Assembly (NCBI RefSeq): GCF_030272615.1
Contig: NC_081412.1
Location: forward strand, 23,466,432-23,530,431
Reading direction: 5' to 3'
DNA length: 64,000 nt
DNA from: Cryptomeria japonica
Taxonomy: Eukaryota; Streptophyta; Pinopsida; Cupressales; Cupressaceae
Position 1 is the first letter of the stretch; each line of letters opens with the position of its first letter. This document shows positions 35,748 to 47,837 of the stretch, piece by piece. A program made the translations under genes and the position numbers. Below the pieces are notes generated by a model. It did not search any database and was not told the origin of the DNA. It worked only from the letters and a program-made list of their open reading frames with translations.

Positions 35748-36415
35748 TTTGGCGAGACTGGAAATCACCTTTTTTCTTAATTATTTATCCAAACTAGAAA
35801 ATAATTATATCATCTTAACATAGACTCTTTTCTCTAGTGCATCAATTTTTTTCAAAAAATTTAAATAAATTTTAGAATTTTTAAATGAATTATTTAAATA
35901 TTCTTTCTTATAAATTTTAGTATTTAAAAAAAAATTATTTGAATATTCTTTCTTGTAAAGTAAACACTATAATTTAGTTGCTGATAAAATATCACACTTT
36001 ATATAGTAAATTTTACCTATTTTTCTTCAATTTTTTTGTGTATATTGATAACTTGAAACTTCAGTGCAAAAATATATTTTTAGCTATTTTTTATCTATAT
36101 ATATATTTCAATAAATTTGAAAAGTTGTGTATTGAAATATAACTCTTTCTATTTGGCGTCACCTTTTTCCTTAATTATTTATCCAAAATAGAAAAGAATT
36201 ATATCATCTTGACATAGACTCTTTTCTCTAGAGCATCAATTTTTTTTTCAAAATTTTAGTATTTTTTTCAAAATTATTTGAATATTCTTTCTTATAAAAT
36301 AAACACTATAATTTAGTTGCTGATAAAATGTTGAAATTGAAGTTACATGAGGCGTCACACTTTATATAGTAAATTTTACCTATTTTTTTTTTCAAATTTT
36401 TGTGTATTTTGAAAT
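35748..36415. repeat. AT-rich direct duplication
   Basis: Two imperfect copies of about 300-380 bases lie in tandem (about 35748-36130 and 36154-36415). Shared strings include 'ttaattatttatccaaa', 'catagactcttttctctag', 'acactataatttagttgct' and 'cactttatatagtaaattt'. Both start with GGCG, and copy 2 is shorter. No coding potential was seen. Confidence 0.75.
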
Positions 36416-38570
36416 CTGGAGAGAAAGATAGTTGGACTAGGGAGTGATCTAAGTCACATGGCACTAGAATTTTTGCCTTCCTAGAAAGATGCAATTGAGT
36501 ATAGTCTCCCCCTAAGAAGAATTTGTTTAGCCTTTCATCCATAAAAAAAATGTCTTTCCTTCTATTAGACTAAGTGAAGATGTCACTCTTGATCTTCATG
36601 TTTATCAAGGAGTTGTCCTTGATAAAACCTAGGAAACTATCTCAAGCGTTACTGCTTCTAGGTATACCACCTTTCTTTTCTTCACTTGACATAATAGCAT
36701 TAAAATTTTGGCCTATGATTAAAAATTTATTCTACAACTACTAACAAATGTTAGTGATTTGGATGTAGACCTCTCTTCTTTGGACTATCTCAACTAGCCA
36801 ATAAGTATTGATCACAACAAAGTTGATGTTTAATGGTAGATACCCAACCTTACATAATTGCCACTCCTTGCACTCTTGAATGGAGTCCACTGTCACCTTG
36901 TAAGGGTCCCAAAGGATATCCAAACCACAAGAGGCCCTAGCCACAACAATATAGATCCCTCACCACCTCTTCAACTTATCCACAACTTTTAGTAACTTTT
37001 TGATGGACATCTTGATTTATTGAAGCATTACAATGTCTAATTTTCTCAAGTCAATTTGTCGCTCGAGCAATCACCTTTTGTTAGGGGCATTTTAGCTCTT
37101 AACATTCCATGTTAGGAGAATCATGGCTCCTCAAGAAGGGGGCCTTCCTTCCTTGAATCTATCTTAGTTTCCATTGCCCCTTCATATTGCTAATGATTTC
37201 TGACTTTGCTTTATTGGCTTTCCTTCCTCTTTTGTTCTTCTCTGTCAACTTAACTTTCTTCTACTTTGTGGTTGTTTGTCCCAACATTCTTTCCTCCAAG
37301 ATGTCAATTTCAGCCTCTCCACTATTGCAGTCTAACTCATCTTTTGATCATGCCTCCTTCCCCTTGAACTCTAGCACAATTTCTGCCATTATGTCCTCAT
37401 TCCCATCTACAAATTTCAACACTTCTAGATCTAAGTTGGTTTTGTTGGGGAGGTGAAGAGTGGGTGTTGAAATTTCTTGGAGAGCCTCAACTAGGGCTTC
37501 AACTTGCTTTCCAAGAAACACTCTCCATTGATTGTGTGAGTAGCATCCGAGTCTCTCTTCTTCTTTCTAGAGCCCTTCATTCCACTCAATTGATCCCTTT
37601 CATTCACACTAGAGTTGCCATGATCAACATCTATATACTTGATCTCATAATCATATGGCCTAATACAATCCACATCTGCATGCCTTGTCATAACACATTT
37701 TTTGAATTAGAGTTAAGGCAGATCTCTATCCACTTTCTACCCTAGACATATTCGTCTAAGTGAATCTCAAGTTCACTTGGGAGTTTGGTAATTAGATCTA
37801 CCTTGACACAGATTCTATCATAGATTCCAAAATCACCTTCTTCGATCTTCTTATTTGCCATTAGAAAAGGTGTTGATCTTGTTATTGATCTCAATTAGGG
37901 TTGTCACTTTCCAGTACTCCTATGACATATTATAGAGCTTTAACCATGTTGGGATCCCTTCCAAGTTGGGGATTGAAATTTGGTTCCCAATCTTTGATGA
38001 AAAAACCCACACTATCCATTAAATATGGACCTCCCTTTAGGATTTTGACCTTTTCATTAGATATCTTGCACTCAATCATAAAAATTTTTGCGACAAGGTT
38101 TTCAACTAGATCTCTTTCCCCTAATCACTTTCTGCACCGATGGATGATTATGCCCTTAGTTGGCTTGCCCCTGCACCATTTAAAAAAAAAACATTTTACC
38201 TAAACCTAGTTATTTTAGATTTGAGGGCATCATTGTTAATGCGACATAAGTGCACTTATTTCCAATTGAGAAGAATTTTGATGGCTCCTACTGAAAGTGA
38301 TTGATCATTCTAAAATTGATATCCATCATTGTTTGTGCACTCCTCAAGTCGCTTCCTTGGTCCCCACTCTTGTTAAGCTTGCCAACCTCTGCAATTTCGC
38401 CATTGTTTGAAATCTAGGCGATATTCATGCCTCAATTGTCCAATGTGGCTATCATAGCCCTACTATCGAGCTTTCCTTGCTCCTCCCGCTCCTTGCCAGA
38501 AGCCTTTTGTGCTTTTTTGGTTGCAAGCCATTCTTTTAGAGGATGTGTCTTAAAATCTAGGGTAAGAAAT
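36416..38570 (-). pseudogene. Second LINE remnant (ORF1 and endonuclease)
   Basis: Minus-strand reading from about 38200 gives decayed DUF4283-like text (FNPQLGRDPNMVKAL near 37930), then MILLTWNVKS at about 37125, the start of the endonuclease. SCGLDILWDPYKVTVDSIQ and NFNAIMSSEEKKGG lie at 36680-36930, and FFMDERLNKFFLGGDY near 36520. Stops are numerous. The RT half is missing, replaced by the AT-rich duplication. It is independent of, and more decayed than, the first LINE. Confidence 0.72.
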
Positions 38571-38704
38571 TTCAATTTTTAATATAGTAGAGAGTAACCT
38601 TGCAAGGTTTGAACCTTGATTGTTGACACTAGATACAAGAAGTCCAATCATTTCACCAAAAGATTGCCCTTGTGAAAATCAAATTATTACAATCCACCCT
38701 TATT

Positions 38705-38887
38705 TTCTTTTATTTTTTGTTGCCACAGGGTATCCCCACAACCCAACCCAACGCTTATTTGGGGTGAGCTGAGGCGAGACTAGTCCTTGGGGATGTGCCC
38801 AACAGCCTACTTGCTAAACCCATCGGGTAAGTACAAGGCCTCAGAGTTGAACCTAGAACCAAGGGAGAGCAAACCAACTACGCTACC
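38705..38887 (-). mobile_element. tRNA-derived SINE with 12-bp target duplication
   Basis: The minus strand starts GGTAGCGTAGTTGGTTTGC at 38887. TAGCGTAGTTGG (38874-38885) fits the pol III A box and GGTTCAACTCT (38843-38853) the B box, about 32 bases apart as in tRNA genes. The 3' end is A-rich (near 38705-38720). Exact direct repeats tccacccttatt lie at 38693-38704 and 38888-38899. The length of about 183 bp and these hallmarks support a SINE; I do not know the family. It lies about 270 bp upstream of the D-cysteine desulfhydrase-like start codon. Confidence 0.82.
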
Positions 38888-38899
38888 TCCACCCTTATT

Positions 38900-39153
38900 A
38901 TTACTATAAATTATCCTTCAATTAAAAAATGCTAGATATAATTCCACCCTTAGAAACTAAAGATTGTATTTTTTATTAATTAATTTAATAAACTGCAAAT
39001 AAATATTTCAACGTATCTCACACTGAAAAAGAAAAGAAAAAGTCAGCCTACTATCCCATAAAACTGTTAAATTTTTCCTATTCTATTTTATTCAGTACGT
39101 CCTTACTTCCAGCTCTAGATACCAACGTACATATTGTTTTATAATTAAAATAT
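38900..39153 (+). promoter_or_regulatory. Upstream region of desulfhydrase-like gene
   Basis: About 250 AT-rich bases lie between the SINE target repeat and the first ATG. An in-frame TAA sits about 12 bases before the ATG, so 39154 is the first Met of its frame. I cannot pick out a convincing TATA box or transcription start. Confidence 0.35.
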
Positions 39154-39495
39154 ATGGCAAAAGATCCCTTTTATACGAAGTACATCCTAGGATTTTGCTC
39201 CTATCCTCTGATGAACGGGAGGCATATGGGCACTATTTCAACCATTTCACATAATATTTGGGTTACTGGCGCATTGAATCTATCTCACAAAAAGTTCGGT
39301 TTTGGCATTCCAGCTTTAAGTCGTAAAAAACTGGAGGTGAAGACTCGGGCCAGGAGGGGGGTGCAAACAAGTTCAAGTAAAATGGACGGACTGCCAGAAG
39401 GGAGAGGGCTCTTTCTGAGTTTATGTAAATATACACCACCTTCTTGGGCAACCCAACTTGGTCCTATTCCCTCCCATTACTATGCCCTTGGACAT
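39154..39495 (+). CDS. D-cysteine desulfhydrase / ACC deaminase-like, exon 1
   Basis: This exon encodes 114 residues and ends at a canonical donor (GGACAT|GTAAGT, phase 0). Residues 93-114 (YTPPSWATQLGPIPSHYYALGH) match the N-terminus of plant D-cysteine desulfhydrase, which I recall as PPSWASHL-x(n)-SHTFSLAHLPTPIHRWNLP; the next part is in exon 2. The first ~90 residues are basic and Ser-rich with few acidic residues, consistent with an organelle transit peptide (the Arabidopsis enzyme is mitochondrial). Alternative starts are Met20, Met25 and Met77. The start at 39154 is chosen because an in-frame stop lies just upstream. The family uses PLP to break D-cysteine into pyruvate, ammonia and H2S; some members were first annotated as ACC deaminases. 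Confidence 0.82.
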
Positions 39496-40045
39496 GTAAG
39501 TCATTTTTCTGTATCGAAGGAGGGAATAGTTAATGCTCTAATTTTAGTTTGTCAGCATAATTCTGTTCTTGTACTGTTCACTCTGTGAACTGATTATTCT
39601 GGGAGTTCTTATGACCACTTATATCATTCCACAGTTTCACGGAAAAAACCAATTGTCTATATTCGCAATTGTGTTTTAATTTTAAAAACAGTTTCTAGGA
39701 AAACCCAATTATGTTTGTCTAACCCAAATGTTACAACGGGGTGTCATTTGAAAAAAAACAAACGGATTCCTAATAATAAATTTAAAGGCAGTTTCTAAGG
39801 AAGGCCCAAATGCTACAGCGGCTACAGTTTTAGCCTCTCATTTTAACGACACGCAGTAGGTGTTTGCTAGGAGTTTCTATTTTAACGACATAATGATATC
39901 ATAGGATGTGCGTATTTCTTTGTTAGATTCAGGTACAATAACAAACTGATTTCATCATACATACTGGAGCATTTCTGAAAGAGCCCGCTATGCAATTAGA
40001 TAATAACTAAAAAGATCCAATCCCATTTACAAAATGAGATGAAAT

Positions 40046-40227
40046 ATGTTTGAAGGCTTCTGGATCGAACAGTATTTATCTTTTTGAATCAACGTTTTAT
40101 GATCCATCATTATTAACCTGTCTTTTTCTGTTCTTTAGTTCACTATCCTAATTATGGATCATAGAATATGATCTGAAACGTCGATTCAAAAAGATAAACA
40201 CAGCTAAATTCAGAAGCCTTCAAGCAT
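40046..40227. repeat. Foldback (MITE-like) element
   Basis: Arms at 40046-40107 and 40154-40227 are inverted repeats. The left arm starts ATGTTTGAAGGCTTCTG and the right arm ends CAGAAGCCTTCAAGCAT; 'tttatctttttgaatc' and 'gattcaaaaagataaa' pair in the middle, and the inner ends are 'atgatccat' and 'atggatcat'. The loop is about 46 bases. It could be a small MITE or a long hairpin RNA source; no clear target duplication was found. Confidence 0.7.
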
Positions 40228-41413
40228 AATAACATGGACTGTGTAAACTTAATGTCCAAAGAGATGAATTTTATTGTCTTTAGGCCAATGTGGTCTATAT
40301 TACCTATTGAATTGTGTTTACTTATTTAGAAGATTGTTTCTCTTACTGTTTAGTTTTAGAATAAACTCTCCAATCCTTGTTTGCCTGTCTTGTTTTAGAT
40401 TTCATGAACTAGTTAATGATTGCAAACATTGTGTAATAGTGCCCGATGTTGTTATATGGCATTCATATTGGAAGATATGTATTTTGTCTTCTACTTTACT
40501 CATTTTATAAATCCGAGAAATTCATTGTCCCCAAGGTGTCTTCGGAAGGTCCATTTACCAGTTTTACTATGTAGCTTATCTGAGTTGGTTCTTAACTTTG
40601 TAAGCTTGATATTATTTTTGAAACCAGTTATGTTGAATGAGTAGGTGTGATGTTCATTTTGCAGTTGATGATATTTGTCTAGTAACAAAGTATTCTCTTG
40701 TGTACATGCCAGTTGCTCTAATGTGATTGAAATGCAGTAGAATTTTTTGAACTTATGGGTTTTAGGAAGACCCAAATATATGTCTTACCCAAATGCAACA
40801 AAGGAGGATTTTTAAAAAGTGTTTCTGAGGAAGATCCAATCATCTTTATGTTACCGAGTTACTGACATGTTACAATGGAGTACAGTTACAGCCCCTGATT
40901 CTAATAGCATCCAATAGTTGTCTGTAAAGAGTTTCTGTGTCAATGAGATTGTGATGTCACATGATGTTGTGGATATCTGTTATTGTGCAAAAAAAATTAT
41001 TTTGTCGTCCGTTTGAGGATTTTAAAGCTTGGACGGGGATCGCATTCTCAAGATTTGTGAACACGGCAGGCTTGAATATATCCCATGAGTCATTACTCCA
41101 CAACGTCACCACATACTCCGTAGAGTTATGTGTCATCTTATTGCAGTGATGTACATGCTATTACGAATGCCTCAATTTACCATTACAATGCAACTGATCC
41201 TAATATTATATAGTAAAGTTTGCAATAATAACCATTTTTTTTCCTTGTTGGGTGTTTGGAGAGTATAATTTGAGTGAAAGGAGGTGCCGAAGAAAATTTT
41301 ATTCTCCATTAAAAGAAGCTTTTCTCAGTTTACAAAATATGATATGTATCTCTTTAGTAAATTGAAACCATAAAACTATGAATGTTTGTTCAATTAAATT
41401 ATGAAAGACAACT

Positions 41414-41693
41414 GTCCAAGGGGTTGAGCTTAACTGGTTAAAACACTGGGTTCTCACTGTGGAGACCCAAGTTCAATTCCCAATAGGGACATCTGAAGTG
41501 GAATTCTAAACTGTGACTCTTGGCCTTCCATAGGATGGGGAAGGTCTTGGGGTCAATCTAATCAAACATAATAATAATAATAATAATTCAAAGATATGTA
41601 ATGGGGATGGGGCCCCTTACTGTGTCCCCACTGGTTCATAGCTCCAGTCAAAAGCTATTCAGGCTTCGGCCAATTACTGATCAAAAAAAAAAA
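41414..41693 (+). mobile_element. tRNA-derived SINE with long target duplication
   Basis: After 'aaattatgaaagacaact' (41396-41413) comes GGGGTTGAGCTTAACTGG, with an A-box-like TGAGCTTAACTGG and, about 40 bases on, AGTTCAATTCC fitting the B box. The body has an internal (AAT)n at about 41568-41587 and ends in a run of adenines at about 41682-41695. The identical string follows at 41694-41711. The 280-bp length and the internal A/T-rich joint suggest a two-part SINE. It is inserted in intron 1. Confidence 0.85.
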
Positions 41694-42512
41694 AAATTAT
41701 GAAAGACAACTTGGAACCAGTTCTTAAGTTGCTGAACCTATATAAAGGGCAATGAATTTACAGGTAACGTGCCAATTAACTTGCCAACTTCTGAAGTTTT
41801 TGGTCCAGTGTGGTATGGGTTCTCTTCCATTCCATGGTCATCTCTTGTAGTGGTTCAAAACTGTGCAACTTTGCTAGCTATCATCACAATTCAAATTCTT
41901 ATCATGCTTCTTCCATCCTATCCTCGCAGTTTGCTGATTCATCTTGTTGCAGATCAGTGTACTGCTTCATATTTTTAGTTTATGGAGTCAAAGTTCCAGG
42001 TCAAGATTTTTACGATGCCCTCCACAGTCTTAGTGAAATTAGTGTCCAATTCATGACCAAGCTTGTTTATATTCTTCCTATCACTGTTTTCCTTCTTTCC
42101 ATCTGTCCTTTGTCTTTGAGAGGTGCTCCTGGATTTACATCAACCAAGTTATTCCTGCCCATGGTTTGCATATCTGCTCTTCCTCTCCACTCTTATAGAC
42201 TATACAAAAAAGAGTTTTGTTCTCTTACATGCACCTATGCTGCTGCGAATCAAAAGTTTGAAATGACAAACCACTGATTCGAGCTTTTTTGGATGTGCCA
42301 ACATCATCACCTTTTATACTATTCCAACCTTGAAGTTTATCTTCTGATGGGTCATAAGTTCATAATTACTACCTTAATGTTTGATGTTTCTTACTGGGCT
42401 ACACAAGCTTAGGGGATCTTCTCTGTCCTCCTTTGTGTCAATATGGAAGCTTCATGTTGAACCCTTGCAGGCAGTAGTACAGGTAGAAGACTTCTTTTGG
42501 TACCATTAAAAC

Positions 42513-44807
42513 CAAAAACCATTACAAATATTTGATCTTCATGGTGTAGACTTCCTCCCTTGCACACCATTTCATCCATCCATGAGAAATTGCATTCAAA
42601 TTGGTGCCAAACACCATGACTGTCACCTTCAACCTGCAGATTGGGTGACAGGCAGAGGTATAAAGTTACTCCACTTACAATGCCTTCCTCCAACCTTGTC
42701 ACCATACTCAAATTTGACCAAACAAGGCTATTTATAGTCTTTACAATCCTTTTTTTTGACAGTTACAACTGAATTACATCCCTTTTACATCCTCTTTACC
42801 CTTCCATGGGCATATTTGCATAATTTGACCTCCTAGACCCAATTAGAACTCAAATACTCAACTTTAGCAACTTAATACAAATGAGTGACATTGCCTTACA
42901 AAATGATTCATCATGCCTTGAATTACATCCAAATGACCTTAAAGACAATCATAGACTCAAAACCTTATGAAATTACTCATGACATGACTGTTGACAAGGT
43001 GCTCTTGCACCATACTGCCGACCTTAAAAGCTTTCCAGGTCTCTTGGAAACATAGAGAATCACAACCTGCAAGAAAAAAAAAAATTTAGTGTCTTGGACT
43101 GAAACCTGATCTTTGTCTTCACCTTCATCTTTGCCTCTTCATCTTTTCACCATTCTCATGCCTCTGCTACAATCAACATCTCCAAAAGGACACAAACTGT
43201 CCAACCTCTCAACTACTCCCATCCATGGAGTATCCAATGGCTGCAACGCAAGGTGTTCCTCAGGCATCCACCTTTCCTACTGCACACACACAATCTCACA
43301 CTTTCTTTGCCTCACCTAGGAGTCTCTTTCTCCTCTCTCCCTAGTCTCTTGGCAACCAACAACTAGGTTCTCTCCTCAACCTGTTCCTCTGCAGTTAGGT
43401 GGATCCACACCTGCAACCAAACACAACACAAAAAAACTTTCATAGCCCAGATCTTTTGCTGGGCTCTGATACCAATTTGATGCAGAGCATCGTGGAAAAC
43501 CAACCAAGAACCCCAAATCAACCAAGGAGTTCTAATTCTAGGGTGCTCAATGACCCAAAACAATAATCAACTCAATGAGTTTGAGGCATCTAACAAGATT
43601 AAACTCCAAATCTTATCCAACTTACTCAATATCAACTTTCACTTAATCCATCCAAGACAAATCAACAGTTCCTTTTCATATGACTGTCATACTGATGACA
43701 GTATTGACAGTACTGCACTCTGTTTCTCACAACTTCCATTTCAGATATCATTTGGCCAATCGCTTCGGTGAGAATGCAGAGAACTAGGTTTTAAACAACA
43801 TATCCAAAAATCATTAAGATCCAACGGTTAAATTAAAAGTTATGGTCTCTGCACTGAGACTGTTTTGACTGTTACAAAAAAAAACCAAGAAATGTGCATG
43901 CCCAGTCCGCCTAGGGTATCAAATTTCTCCCAAAATACAAAACCATTCGATCTCAAACCAAAACCATGTCAAAGTACATTCAATCCACTGCTAAAATCCA
44001 GAATATTGCAATTTTTGGACTGTTACATTGTGAGATATTAACAAACCCTTTTCTGCAATCCTGTCAACAAGGTTTTAAGACAGTTTTGAGAAAAACCATT
44101 CAAACTTACATTATAATCCACAACCAATGCTCTGATTGCATTCAAAACAAAGTTCATTCAATATAATATCATTCCAAATAGGTTTAATACTCCATTCAAT
44201 CCAATAAAACATGTAAACATCCATTAAAACAGGGAATCCACTTGACTGTCAGCAAGATAACAGTTAAAGGTTACACAAAACAGAGTACATCTCCATTACT
44301 TCTTCCAAAACCATTACAAATATTTGATCTTCATGGTGTAGACTTCCTCCCTTGCACACCATTTCATCCATCCATGATAAATTACATTCAAATTGGTGCC
44401 AAACACCATGACTATCACCTTCAACCTGCAGATTGGGTGACAGGCAGAGGTATAAAGTTACTCCACTTACAATGCCTTCCTCCAACCTTGTCACTATACT
44501 CAAATTCGACCAAACAAGCCTATTTATAGTCCTTACAATCCTTTTTTTAGACAGTTACAACTGAATTACATCCCTTTTACATCCTCTTTACCCTTCCATG
44601 GGCATATTTGCATAATTTGACCTCCTAGACCCAATTAGAACTCAAATACTCAACTTTAGCAGCTTGTTACAAATGAGTGACATTGCCTTACAAAATGACT
44701 CATCATGCCTTGAATTACATCCAAATGACCTTAAAGACAATCATAGACTCAAAAACCTTATGAAATTACTCATGACATGACTGTTGACAAGGTGCTCCTG
44801 CACCATA
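42513..44807 (-). mobile_element. Short-interior LTR element remnant, minus strand
   Basis: The right LTR runs about 43479-44807. The left partner is only about 500 bp (42513-43014) and aligns with 44309-44807, sharing 'cttcatggtgtagacttcc' and 'ccttccatgggcatatttgc'. A PBS of iMet type (TGGTATCAGAGCCC on the minus strand) lies at 43463-43476 beside the right LTR. The interior is only about 450 bases and non-coding. LTR termini TGGTG-x(5)-GCACC and TGCATCA resemble the chromovirus at 5353-14502, so this is probably a non-autonomous relative with a 5'-truncated left LTR. Confidence 0.72.
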
Positions 44808-46639
44808 CCTGTAGGTAGAGATTAATAAGCACCTGTAGTTTGACTTGTAGCTCTTGCACATATGTATAGGTAAGTTCAGGCTCACTTGCAGGTATGTGTG
44901 TATGCACATGAGCAGAATGTGCATTGGTCTAACTCAGAGGTAGAAATGAGCAATGCGTTTGCAGGCTGGTTTAAAGACCTTCACTGAAAGTATACACTGA
45001 TAATTGAAGTGCGAGAGAGTACAGCGTCTAACTATAATTTCAGTGCAGAACCCAAGAAGACTGCTATAGCAATAAATAGATTGCTATTTATAAGGGCAAA
45101 GCATAAGATGCAGGCAAGAATGACATACCCTTCTCTCTTGTTAGAACAAATCATATGGTGAAATCTGTAGTTAGAGAATTTAATGCATGGTAATTCAGTT
45201 TCTTAGGATGTTGAATTTATGCTGATACCATGTGCTGCTGTTAGAAGTACTTGCTGTCTCAAATTGCCAAAACAAGCTTCTTCTTCCTAAAGTTGGTGCA
45301 ATCCAGATGAGAGAATTTTGAATGAAATATAGACATGGGAATTTTCTGCATTAATTGAGATTTTTTAATGGTGCCGATACCATAGATTTTTCTGACAACT
45401 ACATTAGTATTTTCAGTTAATTATGACACGAATCATCCAAACTCCTTTCTTGCCATATGCCGGTCCAAAAAGAGAGCGAGGTTGCACTAAGGACTGGCTA
45501 GAATTGATGGGTATTAATATATGTTACAAATGTATGTGCTGATGCAGAAAGTTTAAGAAAGTACAAAATCTAAATGCTTATTTTCATGCACTTTCACTTA
45601 GTCATGCTGTGTGTTATCGAAAAGTTTTTGACATACCCTTTTATGTGGTATAGCTTTCATTTTCTTATGCATTCTTGCAATTTAGTTTTGCTGAATTCTT
45701 CTTTTGGATTCTTGGGGGTTTTAGTCTTGTTGTTATAATCTAAATGATTTAAGGCAATTAATATTTCACTCCCTTGGGAAGAATTCATCATCTCCAATGA
45801 GTGTATCTCGTCTTCTTAATTAATAACTTGAAAATTGTTTTGTCAGATGTTGATGTGAGTTCTTTTTATTATGAGATAATTGTAAAATTAATGGCCAAAT
45901 ATGGTCAAGATATAAGGTTGTGAAAATAAAGGAAGGAATACCCCAGTTAAAAGATTCCCCATTGCAGGTGAATGTACTGGAAAACTGTCTAGAATATGTA
46001 CCAAACTTCATCTATTGGACAAAAAATGGAGAAATAGATATATGCCCAAGAATTTGACTATCCCTGAGTAGAAATATAATATAACAGGACAATAAGTTCT
46101 ACACATCTCTTCTCTTACTATTCAGGCTGAAGCTATGATAGACCAAGAACCTGGTAGGATATCTATCCACGATAGACAAAATAACAAAAGCTTTAGTCAA
46201 GCAGAAGCAGACAATCAGAATGAAATTATTGATCACATATTAAATTTGGTGAAATGAGGTATCAGATTTGTTTCTCTGATAATTAGATTTGTGAACCTAG
46301 GATGAGTGGTTATATGGTGATGCACAAGGTGTTTGCTGGTAGAATTCCTTTGATTTGAAAGATCCCTAACCAGTGTGAACTGAATTTTTTCTTGTTTCCA
46401 ACTTGCTGTAATTATGTTTTATGATTGTTTTGCTGAGGGTTTTTGTTTGGGTTTGTTTTCAGTAGTTTGCATAGTGTTTATTCATGATCAAATGCCAGTA
46501 AACCAATGCTGGGAAAGCAAAATGCAAGAATACAATTGACTGATTTTTTTAATTTCAGAATTCTGATTTTAAGAACAATAGAAGAATAATTTTCAAAATT
46601 AAGAATTCCAATCCACCACGACAGTAAAATGGCATACCG

Positions 46640-47837
46640 GGTGTCCAACGCCCAAATTGGGGAAAGCTTTATTTAAAAATTTGGTGCAGAATACAATCTA
46701 AGAGAACCCAGAAGCTGGAAATGGCTCTAATGAGCTTTATTTGTCTCAACAATAATTACTAAAAACAAATATACTGAAATTGCTAAGAAATGTGCCTAGC
46801 TTCTAGGCCAAATTATTGAATTTTCTGAATTTCCCACAAAGGATCCTTGATCTAGACCCCAATTGACATCTGCAGCTTGTAGAATGTATCAAACCCCTGT
46901 AGGAAAGTGTTGACAATGAAGATGATAACAATTCTCAGCCTTCCATTGAATTGTATGGCCCAAATGGAGAAGCCAGAGGGCTGCAAGTGGTATGGCCAAC
47001 AAGGAGCAAGTACAGTTGGCACAAGAAATGGTATGGCCGCCTTTGGGGGTCTCCAAATCTTCCTAAATCTGCAATACAAAGTCTGAATCTGCTGATAATA
47101 TTCTGAATATGCTGGTATAACTCTCAATTGAAGCACAAACAGGAATCCTGCATGAATTTCCTGCAATTATGAACTAGGTGGATGTACAATTCATTGATTC
47201 CCAAGGAGTTTTCGTTCCATGGAGGCTTGTCTGCTGCTGAAATCCATTTGCAAAGCTCAAATTCCAAATAGCTGATGTAAAAAATGAAGAATGAATCCCC
47301 AAAGGATGCACGACAAGTCACTTTATTTGCCTCCAACCCTAAATGTACCTTTTAGGGTTTCCATGCTTTATTTTAAAACACTTTATAATCTTTTATTAAA
47401 ATACTTTTGAAACTCAGTGCCACATTTTAATTTTCATTAAATTTGCTTTCCCCTCCAAAACTGGTGGTGTTCAAGTCTAGGAATTATTATAATTGAACTT
47501 TATTACATATTTCCTTACTAATAACTTGCAATTAACTTTATAATGAAATATTATAAAGTTACTTTATAACTCAACTTTATAAAGTCATAACTTGCATTTT
47601 ATTAATAAAATCTCCTCTATTAGAGAAGTTCGATTCAATAAGGGTCTTATTCATCATTAATAAAGTGGCCCCTTTTCAAACAAACATATCTATTTAGGGA
47701 GGCATGCCATGGGGTCTTTTATGATGCTTCATTACATTATTATAAAGTGATATTTTAATCACTTAACTCCATTTTTATTAAATATTAAAGTCAACTTTTA
47801 ATTTTATTAAAATTCCAACACTTGGCCTCCCCCAAAC
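46640..47837 (-). repeat. LTR with polypurine tract, minus strand
   Basis: On the minus strand GTTTGGGGGAGGCCAAG (47821-47837) is directly followed by TGTTGGAATTTTAATAAAAT, a classic PPT-LTR junction. The LTR runs leftward with AT-rich U3 text ('ttataaagt' repeats near 47530-47600). The left end is not certain; about 46640-46690 is a guess. Sequence to the right (47838-48200) would be the interior of this element but shows no coding motif. Confidence 0.55.

Noticed and set aside
38840-38887. tRNA gene on the minus strand
   Set aside because: A and B boxes are present but no tRNA cloverleaf follows, and a 183-bp body with tail and target repeats fits a SINE better.
41769-42277. Overlapping plus-strand open frames of 69 and 155 codons in intron 1
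   Set aside because: Two frames overlap, neither continues exon 1 or resembles the enzyme, and composition is hydrophobic and AT/C-driven; treated as chance frames.
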